A stretch of DNA of 41,031 nt from positions 1-41,031 of the forward strand of contig NZ_LGYO01000041.1 of assembly GCF_001263355.1 (NCBI RefSeq), in the 5' to 3' direction. Below the pieces are notes generated by a model that was given only the letters and a program-made list of their open reading frames with translations, was not told the origin of the DNA and did no database searches. The DNA is from Acetobacterium bakii. Lineage in GTDB: Bacteria > Bacillota > Clostridia > Eubacteriales > Eubacteriaceae. Shown one piece after another: positions 23,156 through 31,088 of the stretch. Made by a program: the position numbers and the translations under genes. Position 1 is the stretch's first letter; every line of letters starts with the position of its first letter.

Positions 23156-23263
23156 CTATCCCCCTAAGCTTGACATATTTACATGCTTAGCAATAAATAG
23201 TTTCCTGGAATTATTTTCCCATAAAATAGCAGGAATACCATGTATTTTTAATTTTTTTATCAT
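23156..23263 (-). pseudogene. 35-codon remnant of an alpha/beta hydrolase (leader ORF of AraC gene)
   Basis: The ORF MIKKLKIHGIPAILWENNS continues RKLFIAKHVNMSS and stops. It aligns over its length with the N-terminus of the hydrolase at 24678-25385 (KLTIHGIPAIIWGENSAKAF, then IAVHGNIS). It is therefore the 5' stub of a second, diverged copy of that gene, cut off where the AraC gene begins. An AGGG lies upstream of its ATG, so it may still be translated and couple to the AraC start. Confidence 0.75.
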
Positions 23264-23316
23264 TTTATGCCCTGCTATGTCTGTTTTAAAATTGAATAAA
23301 TCAGTAAAATTAATGC

Positions 23317-23360
23317 TTGACAATTAGTCAGTACTGAGTATAATTATAGTCAGTACTGAC
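23317..23360 (+). promoter_or_regulatory. PadR promoter with twin operators
   Basis: TTGACA (23317-23322), 16-base spacer, TATAAT (23339-23344). Two copies of GTCAGTACTGA(G/C) lie at 23327-23338 and 23349-23360, each palindromic, 22 bases apart, so on the same helix face. One overlaps the spacer and the other the start point. This is a textbook arrangement for autorepression by the PadR protein encoded next. Confidence 0.88.
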
Positions 23361-23381
23361 TAATTAGAAAGGAGTGATTAC

Positions 23382-23942
23382 ATGATTCCGTTATATATTC
23401 TTGGACTTCTCCTGCGCTTTGGCCCTCAGCACGGATACCAGATAAAAAAGCTGATTGAAGAACAGCTGGAGGATTTTACTCAAATTAAGCTGCCCACCGT
23501 GTATTATCATCTTGAAAAAATGGAAGCTGCGGGGCTGATTCTTGCTAACCGCGACAAACAGGGCGCGCGTCCGGAAAAAACCGTATATCAAGTAAGTAAT
23601 ACTGGCGAAGACAAATTTAAGGAACTGCTTCACCAAAGTTTGCAGATAAATTATCGCCCGATCTTTGACATTGATGGCACCTTTTATTTTTCTGATTCAC
23701 TTGACCACAGTGACTTGCTGGACAGTCTTAATCAGCATATTGTCAACCTTGAGAAAACCCTTGATGTGCTTATCATTCACTGTAACGAAACTTTAGCACA
23801 CATCCCTGAAGACTATAAAACCACTGCTAACATCATTTTCAAACATCACATTCTCCACTATCAGGCCGAGCTTAGCTGGGCAGAAGAATCATTAAACACC
23901 TTAAAGGAGGTTAACACACATGATAAAAACGAGAGTAATTGA
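23382..23942 (+). CDS. PadR-family transcriptional regulator (long form)
   Basis: A 186-residue protein with an N-terminal winged helix: LYILGLLLRFGPQHGYQIKK, LPTVYYHLEKMEAAGLI and KTVYQVSNTGEDKF. A C-terminal helical domain of about 90 residues marks the longer PadR/AphA-like (Vir) class. AAAGGAG precedes the ATG. It overlaps the following methyltransferase by 23 bases, indicating one operon. Twin palindromes in its promoter suggest autoregulation. The ligand is unknown. Confidence 0.9.
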   Translation: MIPLYILGLLLRFGPQHGYQIKKLIEEQLEDFTQIKLPTVYYHLEKMEAAGLILANRDKQGARPEKTVYQVSNTGEDKFKELLHQSLQINYRPIFDIDGTFYFSDSLDHSDLLDSLNQHIVNLEKTLDVLIIHCNETLAHIPEDYKTTANIIFKHHILHYQAELSWAEESLNTLKEVNTHDKNESN

Positions 23943-24570
23943 AACCAACGAAGGCATTCAAAATGAAATTACGGTCGAAACCTTTGATGTATTTGCCCGC
24001 CGTATGCGGGATAAAGGCTTAAACGGTGTGGACAATATGATTGCTTCCGGCATCCGGGGTGGTGATGTTCTGGAGGTCGGCCCCGGGCCCGGCTATGTGG
24101 GTCTGGAATTAGCCAAGAAGATTCATCCGACATCTCTTACTGGCTGCGAAATCAGTCCTGCGATGATTCATTTCGCCGAAAAAAATGCCGCCCAATATAG
24201 TATTCCTGCCCGCTATGTGTTGGGGAACTGTATTGCGATGCCCTTTGAGGATGAAAGCTTTGACGCAGTCATTTCCAACGGCTCCCTCCATGAATGGGAG
24301 AACCCCATTCGCGCCTTTGATGAAATTTATCGCGTCCTTCGACCCGGTGGGCGTTATTGCATCACCGATTTACGTCGTGATGTACATCCTCTGATCAGGA
24401 CAATGGTCTATCTCTCCACACAGCCCAAAGAAATGCGGCCCGGACTGATTACATCATTAAATGCCGCCTATACCATTTCGGAAATTACCGAGCTTTTGCG
24501 TCATTCCGGTCTCCACAAGGCTACGGCAACCAGTGATTTCTTTGGTCTTTGTATCATCGGTCAAAAGTGA
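23920..24570 (+). CDS. Class I SAM-dependent methyltransferase
   Basis: A 216-residue methyltransferase. VLEVGPGPGYVGLELAKKI (motif I), LTGCEISPAMIHFAEKNA (acidic loop), MPFEDESFDAVISNGSLHEW (motif II region) and LRPGGRYCITDLRRD are classical UbiE/COQ5-like features. AAAGGAGG lies inside the end of the PadR gene and directs a coupled start. The acceptor is unknown; the operon suggests modification of the compound sensed by PadR. Confidence 0.88.
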   Translation: MIKTRVIETNEGIQNEITVETFDVFARRMRDKGLNGVDNMIASGIRGGDVLEVGPGPGYVGLELAKKIHPTSLTGCEISPAMIHFAEKNAAQYSIPARYVLGNCIAMPFEDESFDAVISNGSLHEWENPIRAFDEIYRVLRPGGRYCITDLRRDVHPLIRTMVYLSTQPKEMRPGLITSLNAAYTISEITELLRHSGLHKATATSDFFGLCIIGQK

Positions 24571-24677
24571 GATTATAAACGAATCGCTCATAATTACCCA
24601 ATATAGGCATTGCCCTTGTTATTCGTTTTCTAAGCTTATACAAAGCTGTTTACAATTCCAACTTGGTTGAGTTTGAT

Positions 24678-25385
24678 TTAAACACTGATATGGGTTTCCA
24701 TCCAGCGCCTAAAAAATTCCAATTGCTCTTTTGTATGGAAGTAATGTTCTCCATGTTCCATTACGGTTAGATCGCAATTAAATTGATGTACGAAGTTTGA
24801 AACCGTATCAAATTCGCACAAATCATCATCTGAGCCATAGAGAATTGCAGTTGGATTATTCCATGAATTTACAGGATGTTCCTTAACATAACAATAATAA
24901 TCCCAATATAAATCCTGTCCGATCGGCGTTGCAACTTTTTTTTCAGTGCGCAACTGCTCCTCGCTGATGCTAAACCACGTCATCATATTATTGATAATTC
25001 TTTCCATATCGACAACAGGTGATAAAAATATGCTCTGCTTCAAAAGATCATCTTTGTAGGCAAGTAAACTAAAATATGCTCCCATGCTACACGCAAATAA
25101 ACTGAGATCATCCCATTTTATTTTTGCATATTCCATAATGGCAGAAAGATCATTGACACAATATTGTACCTTGCATGGGGTTGGATCATCTTTGCGCTCT
25201 CCATGCTCAGGCAGATCAAAACTAAGCACCTGATATCCTAATTGTGTTAGTTTTTCTGCAAACACCACGATGACATCATCGGATTTGTTTGATATATTTC
25301 CATGTACTGCTATAAATGCTTTAGCAGAATTCTCTCCCCAAATAATCGCTGGAATCCCATGTATTGTTAATTTTTGTTTTATCAT
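24678..25385 (-). CDS. Alpha/beta hydrolase
   Basis: A 235-residue single-domain hydrolase. FIAVHGNISNKSDD is the oxyanion-hole strand, FDLPEHGERKDD follows, and the nucleophile elbow is FACSMGAYFS (C-S-M-G rather than G-x-S-x-G). The acid is probably in YGSDDDLCEF and the histidine in MEHGEHYFH. Length and composition fit small serine esterases/peptidases of the acylglycerol or dienelactone type. GGGGGC precedes the ATG. A diverged 5' stub of the same gene lies at 23156-23263. Confidence 0.82.
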   Translation of the reverse strand: MIKQKLTIHGIPAIIWGENSAKAFIAVHGNISNKSDDVIVVFAEKLTQLGYQVLSFDLPEHGERKDDPTPCKVQYCVNDLSAIMEYAKIKWDDLSLFACSMGAYFSLLAYKDDLLKQSIFLSPVVDMERIINNMMTWFSISEEQLRTEKKVATPIGQDLYWDYYCYVKEHPVNSWNNPTAILYGSDDDLCEFDTVSNFVHQFNCDLTVMEHGEHYFHTKEQLEFFRRWMETHISV

Positions 25386-25526
25386 TTTGCCCCCTAGTCA
25401 TGACTTGTAATTAAATCTGTGACGTTATCCCATGTGCAAACCTTAATTCAAATTCTGCGCGCCAATCCGATATTTTTATTATACATCTTTGTTTCGCTCA
25501 TTTCTACAAAGCATTCTATCAAACAA

Positions 25527-25572
25527 TAAAAAACGAGGCATCAAGATTTTCTATCTCAATGCCTCGCTTTTT
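25527..25572. terminator. Bidirectional intrinsic terminator
   Basis: CGAGGCAT (25534-25541) pairs with ATGCCTCG (25559-25566), extended by AAGAT/ATCT, with U-tracts on both strands. It ends the minus-strand acetyltransferase transcript before the alpha/beta hydrolase promoter region. Confidence 0.85.
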
Positions 25573-25597
25573 ATTGTTTTCGCAACAACACCTATTT

Positions 25598-26221
25598 TTA
25601 TAATTGACCGATATTCCCACACATTATATCATTTAATTTTTCACGCAATTGTTCCTTATTCCAGTCCCACCAACAAAGCGACTGTAATTTTTCAATTGTT
25701 TCATCATCAAATCGCTTTTTGATCGGCTTTGCAGGCACACCGCCAACGATTGTGTAGGGCTCAACATCTTTTGTGACAACGGCTCTGGTTCCGATGATTG
25801 CCCCATTTCCAATCTGGACGCCCGACATAATAACGGCTTCATAGCCAATCCAGACATCATTTCCAATCACAATATCACCCTTTTTATCCCAGGCCTGGGT
25901 AACATCTTTCTGTTCAAGGCCATATTCTTCCCAAAATAAAGGAAATGGATAAGTCGACAAAGACTTCAATGCATGATTGGCACTGGTAAAAATGAACTTT
26001 GCACCGCAGGCAATGGAACAGAATTTACCAATAATTAATTGGTCATGATTGATGGGATAATGATATAACACATTATTTTTTTCAAAATCAATGGGATTAT
26101 TTACAAAATCGTTGTACATGGTATAATTGCCAATCTTAATATTGGGATTGGTAATAACAGCATTCAGATAAATGGTCTGCTTATCACCAGTCCGCGGATA
26201 GTTTAGTTCCGGAATAGACAT
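25598..26221 (-). CDS. Hexapeptide-repeat acetyltransferase (Vat/CatB family)
   Basis: A 207-residue left-handed beta-helix enzyme. KIGNYTMYNDF, IIGKFCSIACGAKFIFTSAN with the putative catalytic His in SANHAL, GDIVIGNDVWIGYEAVIM, VQIGNGAIIGTRAVVTKDV and TIVGGVPAKPIKKRF are typical of xenobiotic O-acetyltransferases. These use acetyl-CoA to inactivate streptogramin A (Vat) or chloramphenicol (CatB); length and motifs fit. Actual drug specificity is not shown by sequence. AGGAGG precedes the ATG. It appears monocistronic, within a region rich in drug-type regulators. Confidence 0.88.
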   Translation of the reverse strand: MSIPELNYPRTGDKQTIYLNAVITNPNIKIGNYTMYNDFVNNPIDFEKNNVLYHYPINHDQLIIGKFCSIACGAKFIFTSANHALKSLSTYPFPLFWEEYGLEQKDVTQAWDKKGDIVIGNDVWIGYEAVIMSGVQIGNGAIIGTRAVVTKDVEPYTIVGGVPAKPIKKRFDDETIEKLQSLCWWDWNKEQLREKLNDIMCGNIGQL

Positions 26222-26365
26222 TTCAAATCCTCCTAAATATTTTAATTATTTTTTAGATCTATTCCGGTATTACAATGCAGCATTTCATTGCTTCACCACC
26301 TTATTTTTTTCTTGTTTACGTTAACTGAACGTTGCTTGAAATTTGTTACTTCAAGACAACCTTCG

Positions 26366-26563
26366 CTACTCTGTCGAACGCATTAGCGCATAAAAATACT
26401 CTAATTTGTGGGTTTTATAAAGCTGATACCATGCCTCCAATATTTCTGGCGAAAAAACTCCCAAAGCTTTAAGGACTTCCACCGTGAATTCCAGTGGTGC
26501 GATCCCGGTAGCTGTGATTAAGTTTCCATCCGTAACCGCTGGGTCATTTTTTATTTCGAGCAA
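26366..26563 (-). pseudogene. DJ-1/PfpI-family C-terminal fragment
   Basis: The frame encodes the last 60 or so residues of a DJ-1/PfpI glutamine-amidotransferase-like protein: DPAVTDGNLITATGIAPLEF, ALGVFSPEILEAWYQLYK, then a tail. The full protein is about 190-200 residues and its nucleophile-elbow cysteine region is absent. No ribosome site precedes the first ATG. It is a 5'-deleted pseudogene. Confidence 0.8.
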
Positions 26564-26697
26564 TCGGGGTTAGACCCATTGGCATTCATGTCCGAACAAA
26601 GAAGTGAGTAAACTGCCACATCAACCACCCCCGGGCCTTTCCAGTACTGCGCTTGTCTCATTATGTGTGGAAACTGTTCATCACTATTAACCATCAT
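26551..26697 (-). pseudogene. 48-codon ORF start fused upstream of the DJ-1 fragment
   Basis: An ATG with TTGGAGGGA upstream opens a 48-codon frame: MMVNSDEQFPHIMRQAQYW, then KGPGVVDVAVYSLLCSD, ending CSK. It overlaps the DJ-1 fragment in another frame. The strong ribosome site marks a real gene start, but the product is not recognised. It is probably the 5' end of a gene whose remainder was lost in the deletion that also cut the DJ-1 gene. Confidence 0.4.
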
Positions 26698-26745
26698 AAA
26701 TCCCTAATCCCTCCAATAAAAATATAATATTAAACTTGCAAAATT

Positions 26746-27110
26746 CTATAACCGTTTTTTAATGGATTCTATTTTAATCCATTTGCTTTTGTGATTGGTG
26801 GTTGAGATTAGAATTCCCATAACAATCAGAATCATCCCGATCACGTGGATCAACAGTATTTTTTCGTTTAGAAGTATGGCTGACAGTAAAATGCTGCTAA
26901 CCGGGACCACACTGGTAAAGATGGCGGCATCACTGGCTTTAACCTTTTCAATCCCTCTAAACCATAGCACATAAGATAAAAATGATACAAAACTCCCGTA
27001 ATAGATGATACAGATCACTGTTTTCAGAGGGATCGCTTTAAAATTATATTGTAAGGCCTCATTAAACGCAAAGGGCACAAGACAGATACCGGCAAAGGTC
27101 ACCTGACAGC
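26746..27110 (-). pseudogene. EamA/DMT transporter C-terminal fragment
   Basis: The last four or so transmembrane segments of an EamA-type transporter: IIYYGSFVSFLSYVLWFRGI, KASDAAIFTSVVPVSSILLS, LLNEKILLIHVIGMILIVMG. Full proteins are about 290-300 residues with ten segments. The homologous frame ends abruptly near 27105-27110 where a MocR fragment on the other strand begins. Both genes lost their 5' ends at this junction. Confidence 0.8.
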
Positions 27111-27357
27111 CGGTGAAAAGTTGCCGTCCACTCGGTATTTGGCTAATGATCTGGACGTCTCGCGAAGTACCGTTTTAGAAGCTTATAGCCAGCTCATGGC
27201 GGAAGGTTATTTGCAAGGTAATCATGGTTCAGGAACCGTCGTAGCAAGTGGCATTTCGAAATATACAATTCCTGGTTTAACCCCTGCTTCCCAAAAATCC
27301 CAAACGCATGCTTCCGCTGGCATGAAAGAAGACGTTAAATTAATTGACTTTCAATGA
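27104..27357 (+). pseudogene. MocR/PdxR-type GntR regulator, DNA-binding fragment
   Basis: The open frame carries AGEKLPSTRYLANDLDVSRS, TVLEAYSQLMAEGYLQG and NHGSGTVVA, the GntR winged helix of MocR-type regulators, then a linker ending KLIDFQ where the aminotransferase-like domain should begin. Full proteins are about 450-480 residues. Both ends are missing: the 5' end at the EamA junction and the whole aminotransferase domain. MocR genes often sit divergently beside EamA transporters, so one ancestral pair was collapsed by deletion. Confidence 0.8.
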
Positions 27358-27536
27358 TGAAAGGTAGTTTAGAATTGGATTTCTGGTTATGGAAGAAGTG
27401 CGTCATTTTAATATCAGTGTTTAATAGAAATGAAGCGTTCTTACTGGCAAGGAAGCAGCACAAACAGCATAAATAATTACAAGGAGTAATATATTCATGC
27501 TGTTTGTATAAAAGACTTCCTGATGAATGATAGATT

Positions 27537-27971
27537 CTAAAAAATGAGCATATTCTGTTCATCATATTGAAAATCAGGACCCCAGGCAACTTCCCAATAA
27601 TAACCATCCGGATCAGCAAAATAGGCATGATATCCGCCCCAAAACACATCGGTTGGTTCTTTTACAATCGTTCCCCCTGCTGCTTTGGCCATTTTTATTA
27701 GCTCATCAACTTCTACTTTTTCTTTCACATTAATGGCCAGGGTGATTCCGGCAAAACCATTACTCAATTGCGGCGGACTGTCGGGATTGATATCTTCGGC
27801 CAACAGCATCAGCGGATACAGTTCAAATTTAGTCCCGGTGGTATTAAAAAATATAACTGCCGGATTATCGGCCGTTTCATCGGTTTTAAAACCAAGACCA
27901 TCGCGATAAAAATAAATGGATTTAGTCATATCCCTAACGCCCAAACAAATAACATTAATTCTATTCATCAT
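27537..27971 (-). CDS. VOC-family (glyoxalase/bleomycin resistance-like) protein
   Basis: A 144-residue protein with two beta-alpha-beta-beta-beta modules. INVICLGVRDMTKSIYFYRD and GLGFKTDE open the first; GFAGITLAINVKEK, GGTIVKEPTDVFWGGYHAYF and ADPDGYYWEVAW form the second, ending in the conserved D-P-D-G-Y-x-W-E. Members are dioxygenases, isomerases or drug-binding proteins, so function is open. CGAGGAGAG precedes the ATG. Confidence 0.88.
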   Translation of the reverse strand: MMNRINVICLGVRDMTKSIYFYRDGLGFKTDETADNPAVIFFNTTGTKFELYPLMLLAEDINPDSPPQLSNGFAGITLAINVKEKVEVDELIKMAKAAGGTIVKEPTDVFWGGYHAYFADPDGYYWEVAWGPDFQYDEQNMLIF

Positions 27972-28103
27972 TTCTCTCCTCGTATAATATTTTTAGAGCC
28001 ATTATTTTATGGGTCTAAAAATTTTTGTTTTTTTATTGTTAATTGAGATATCCCTTCGCTAAATATCATTGTAGAATAATTAGCGAAGGGGTAACCTCAT
28101 TCC

Positions 28104-28451
28104 CTATGCTTTATTCTTATAAAATTCTATTTTTTTATTCAAGTTATCAAGATTTCTCTCCCATTTATTCTGCTCATCAAGCACAAACAATCGATGCTCC
28201 TCCAGCAGTTCCAATCTTTCGAGGATGGTTTTATCCCCTGCTGCTCTCAGATCTGAATATTTTTTAATGTCCCTGAGCAGCATCCCGGTTTCTTTTAATC
28301 GCTGAATAAAACGAATCCATTCGACTTCATTTTCATCATAGCTGCGCCTTCCCCGCTCATCTCGAGAAACGGTTATCAATGCTTTTTTCTCATAATACCT
28401 AAGGGTATGCTCACTGATATTAGTCAGTGTGGACATTTCGCTAATAATCAT
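28104..28451 (-). CDS. MerR-family transcriptional regulator
   Basis: A 115-residue MerR protein: ISEHTLRYYEKKALITVSRD is the DNA-recognition segment, GRRSYDENEVEWIRFIQRLK the wing, then a coiled-coil dimerisation helix. There is no C-terminal sensor domain and no metal-binding cysteines. The ATG at 28451 was chosen (AAAGG upstream); a TTG at 28466 also lies in frame. It is divergent from a CMD-family gene whose promoter has a 19-base spacer and central palindrome. Confidence 0.9.
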   Translation of the reverse strand: MIISEMSTLTNISEHTLRYYEKKALITVSRDERGRRSYDENEVEWIRFIQRLKETGMLLRDIKKYSDLRAAGDKTILERLELLEEHRLFVLDEQNKWERNLDNLNKKIEFYKNKA

Positions 28452-28474
28452 TTTAAAGCCTTTCAAAATAATGA

Positions 28475-28505
28475 TTGACTTAGACTATAGTCTAAGCTCT
28501 ACACT
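28475..28505 (+). promoter_or_regulatory. MerR-type promoter with 19-base spacer
   Basis: TTGACT (28475-28480), 19-base spacer, TACACT (28500-28505). The palindrome CTTAGACTA/TAGTCTAAG (28479-28496) fills the spacer. Over-long spacers of 19 bases with a central dyad are the hallmark of promoters that MerR proteins activate by DNA distortion; the divergent MerR gene is the obvious regulator. Confidence 0.88.
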
Positions 28506-28537
28506 AGTATTATAAAGAATTTTGGAGGTAATCACAA

Positions 28538-28924
28538 ATGAATCAAACACGTTATGAAATTGGAACCGAACAGCTTAAGAAAATCGATGGTGTCGGCGGC
28601 GAAAAAGTTATTGAATCGCTAAAGGAAATCGCCCCTGATTTGGGGAAATATATTATTGAATTTGCCTTTGGTGATATCTATCCTCGAGAGGGACTATCCC
28701 TTCAGGAACGCGAACTTATCACCATCACCAGCCTATTGACCGCCGGCGGATGCGAGCCCCAATTGGACGTCCATATTAACGGGGCTTTAAACGTGGGAAT
28801 AACACCGGAGAAGATTATCGAAGCATTTATTCAATGTATACCCTACACCGGTTTTCCAAAGGTTTTAAATGCCGTCAATGTTGCCAAACATGTTTTTGCA
28901 GCGTATGAAAAAACAGTTGGATGA
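28538..28924 (+). CDS. Carboxymuconolactone decarboxylase (AhpD-like) family protein
   Basis: A 128-residue all-helical protein: FGDIYPREGLSLQERELITI, LTAGGCEPQLDVHINGALNV and GITPEKIIEAFIQCIPYTGF are the family signature. The CxxC pair of true AhpD is absent (only GGCEPQ), so peroxidase-partner activity is unlikely; a gamma-CMD-like or uncharacterised role is more likely. TTTGGAGG precedes the ATG. It is transcribed from the MerR-type promoter. Confidence 0.88.
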   Translation: MNQTRYEIGTEQLKKIDGVGGEKVIESLKEIAPDLGKYIIEFAFGDIYPREGLSLQERELITITSLLTAGGCEPQLDVHINGALNVGITPEKIIEAFIQCIPYTGFPKVLNAVNVAKHVFAAYEKTVG

Positions 28925-29112
28925 GAATGAACCTATTACGTTTATTATAATGATTATAAAGCCTGAGTCGGAATCGATGGTGAATTATTAGCCGGCACTC
29001 CTCCTGAAAAACCATTAAACCTGTTCATGCTAGGGCTGCCATCCATCATAATAAGTTGAATAAAAATATACTAAAATTAAAACTGGCTCGACTAACCTTC
29101 AAAGATTTGGCT

Positions 29113-29670
29113 TTATTTAATAAATTTGAATCGGATATGAGTTCTTCCCGCCGGTAATTCAATTACTTTAATTCGTTCTACTTGGACTGATAAATTAACG
29201 GTATCGAATGGCCGAAATCCGGAATGCAAGAAGATTGGAATAATATCAACCTGTAATTCATCTGCTAAATTAGCGTTTAAACAAAGCTGTGTTGTTGCTG
29301 CACTGCCGATAATGTTAACATCTTTATCGCCCGCCGCAGCTTTTGCCTGGATGACCGCATTCTTAACGCCATCGGTGATAAAAGTAAAGGTCAGCTTATC
29401 CGTTTCCTTTGGATGTTTTTCAGGTTTTTTATCGGTGAATACAAATATCGGGACCTGATATTCGTAATTATAGGCATACAAATCTGGATTATCCGCCATT
29501 TCATATTCTTTTTTTGACATCACAACCGAACCAGTTGTTAAAATCGATTCTTTCATTACTTCCGTTTCCCTAAGTGTATCCAGATCCGGATACAGGGTGT
29601 TGACGCTGCCATTACTATCTTCGGCAAATCCATCTAAAGATATGGTTACACCTAAAATAACTTTTCCCAT
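29113..29670 (-). CDS. Dihydrofolate reductase-family protein (RibD C-terminal-like)
   Basis: A 185-residue protein: VILGVTISLDGFAEDSNGSV is the N-terminal strand-loop, TTGSVVMSKKEYEMA the substrate loop, and DKDVNIIGSAATTQLCLNAN with LADELQVDIIPIFLHSG the NADPH-binding part typical of the YyaP/YwjB and RibD_C group. These are reductases of uncertain substrate, not housekeeping folA. GATGGGAGA precedes the ATG. Confidence 0.87.
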   Translation of the reverse strand: MGKVILGVTISLDGFAEDSNGSVNTLYPDLDTLRETEVMKESILTTGSVVMSKKEYEMADNPDLYAYNYEYQVPIFVFTDKKPEKHPKETDKLTFTFITDGVKNAVIQAKAAAGDKDVNIIGSAATTQLCLNANLADELQVDIIPIFLHSGFRPFDTVNLSVQVERIKVIELPAGRTHIRFKFIK

Positions 29671-29767
29671 AACAGTTCTCCCATCTGAAATAATTGTAAA
29701 CCTAAGTCACGTTAAATTTGAATTACTTTGCTGATATCAGCGCTTCTTGGCAGTTTCTTTGATTCCT

Positions 29768-29796
29768 ATTATAGGGGTATTTCTGTCCAGTTGCAA
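29768..29796 (-). promoter_or_regulatory. Promoter for the DHFR-like gene
   Basis: Minus strand TTGCAA (29796-29791), 17-base spacer, TATAAT (29773-29768), about 98 bases upstream of the start. The remainder of the 368-base gap to 30038 is A/T-rich and shows only the plus-strand promoter at 29970. Confidence 0.65.
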
Positions 29797-29969
29797 CATA
29801 TAAGGTTAATTCATTTTAATAGCAAAGTGATCGGATCGCAAAACTTCCTAAAAAGCTTTTCAAATCAATAAATTCGGGTAACATAATAAAAAAAAAAACA
29901 ATTACTAAATTTAAAAATTTTTGTTGGTGATATAGTTAGATTTTAAAAATCAATATAAGAAAACAACTA

Positions 29970-29998
29970 TTGACAAATTAGCTACCATGTAATACTAT
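29970..29998 (+). promoter_or_regulatory. Promoter of the PadR-ABC operon
   Basis: TTGACA (29970-29975), 17-base spacer, TACTAT (29993-29998). An imperfect dyad, TACTAT with ATGTAGTA (about 29993-30010), covers the -10 and start and is the likely PadR operator. Confidence 0.8.
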
Positions 29999-30038
29999 AT
30001 AGATGTAGTAAGTAATACAGAATAGCTTGGAGGTGATT

Positions 30039-30368
30039 GTGCTGGAAAACTTAACAGAAATGTTCAAAGGCCTGCTTGAGGGCTGTGTACTAGAAATTAT
30101 TAGCGGCGGAGAAACCTATGGCTATAAAATCACGCGACGATTGAATGCTCTCGGTTTCACAGATATTGTGGATGGAACTGTCTATACCATTTTGGTACGG
30201 CTTGAGAAGAAAAAATTAGTAAACATAGAAAAAAAACCGTCCGATATCGGGCCGCCGCGTAAATTTTATGTGCTTAACGGTGCAGGGCTCAAGGAACTTG
30301 AGAAGTTCTGGGAAAAATGGGCGTTCGTATCATCAAAAATTAATGAGTTAAAGGAGAATAAACAATGA
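30039..30368 (+). CDS. PadR-family transcriptional regulator
   Basis: A 109-residue short PadR protein: MFKGLLEGCVLEIISGGETY, GYKITRRLNALGF, DGTVYTILVRLEKKKLV and PPRKFYVLNGAGLKELEKF. The GTG at 30039 was chosen because GGAGGTG lies 5 bases upstream; a TTG at 30027 precedes that site. It overlaps the next gene by 4 bases. First gene of a conserved PadR-DUF1048-DUF1048-ABC cassette, so it likely represses the exporter. Confidence 0.9.
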   Translation: MLENLTEMFKGLLEGCVLEIISGGETYGYKITRRLNALGFTDIVDGTVYTILVRLEKKKLVNIEKKPSDIGPPRKFYVLNGAGLKELEKFWEKWAFVSSKINELKENKQ

Positions 30369-30712
30369 ATTTTTGGGAAACAATTACTGGCAGCGACATG
30401 ACTAAAGAATTGAAAACTTTTGAATCTCGAGCCCAAAAGCTGCCGCCTGATTATCAAGCGGCATGGGAAAAAATTAAAACCAATCTTTGGCCACACTCGG
30501 ATTTCACTGGTCGTAACCTCATGCCAATTCTTGATGGTGTACTGGGTCTGCTCGAAGAAACAGCGGCCGACGGTCAGAGTGTCCAAGAGGTTTTGGGTGA
30601 CGATATCAAAGGCTTCTGTTCAGCGCTGGTTGGCGAAGAAGGGGCAAAGTCTTATCGCGACAAATGGCGCGAACAACTCAACAATAATATCGCTAAAAAA
30701 TTAGGTAAATAG
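30365..30712 (+). CDS. DUF1048-family protein (copy 1)
   Basis: A 115-residue helical protein: ESRAQKLPPDYQAAWEKIKT, MPILDGVLGLLEETAADGQS and VLGDDIKGFCSALV define the DUF1048 family, which travels with PadR regulators and ABC exporters in Firmicutes. No catalytic motif is seen. It overlaps the PadR stop (ATGA) and is followed after 9 bases by a paralogue, suggesting heteromeric partners. Confidence 0.85.
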   Translation: MNFWETITGSDMTKELKTFESRAQKLPPDYQAAWEKIKTNLWPHSDFTGRNLMPILDGVLGLLEETAADGQSVQEVLGDDIKGFCSALVGEEGAKSYRDKWREQLNNNIAKKLGK

Positions 30713-30721
30713 GAGGATAAA

Positions 30722-31072
30722 ATGAGAATTCAAGATATCATCGAAGGTAAAAAAGAATGGCGGGCGCACATGGCCCGTGTCAAATCGCTCCCCCAAGATT
30801 ATCAGATTGTTTATAGAGAGATGCAAAAATATCTCTTTAAGGTTGGCCCTGTTGAGCTAACCGACGAGAAGGGTTTGCTCTCGGGAATTGTCGATCTTTT
30901 TGAAGAGGGTGCGGCCCTAGGGAAAGGCGTGCTTGAAGTGACGGGCAGTGACGTGGCGGCTTTCTGCGACGATCTAATCAAAGATTCAAAAACTTACGCT
31001 GACATCTATCAAGAATCTGTTGACCAAAAAGTTAGCAAGGCCATGAAAAAGGTTACCGACAAAACAAAGTAA
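30722..31072 (+). CDS. DUF1048-family protein (copy 2)
   Basis: A 116-residue paralogue of the preceding protein: MARVKSLPQDYQIVYREMQK, GIVDLFEEGAALGKGVLEVT and GSDVAAFCDDLI line up with the same segments. AGGAGG precedes the ATG. The tandem pair is an old duplication, as identity is limited to the core motifs. The function is unknown; possibly it modulates the adjacent PadR or transporter. Confidence 0.85.
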   Translation: MRIQDIIEGKKEWRAHMARVKSLPQDYQIVYREMQKYLFKVGPVELTDEKGLLSGIVDLFEEGAALGKGVLEVTGSDVAAFCDDLIKDSKTYADIYQESVDQKVSKAMKKVTDKTK

Positions 31073-31088
31073 AAGGAGGATATCGAGA

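Noticed and set aside
27104-27357. Intact short GntR regulator
   Set aside because: The frame continues upstream into the conserved AGEK segment without a start, and the downstream aminotransferase domain is absent, so it is a fragment.
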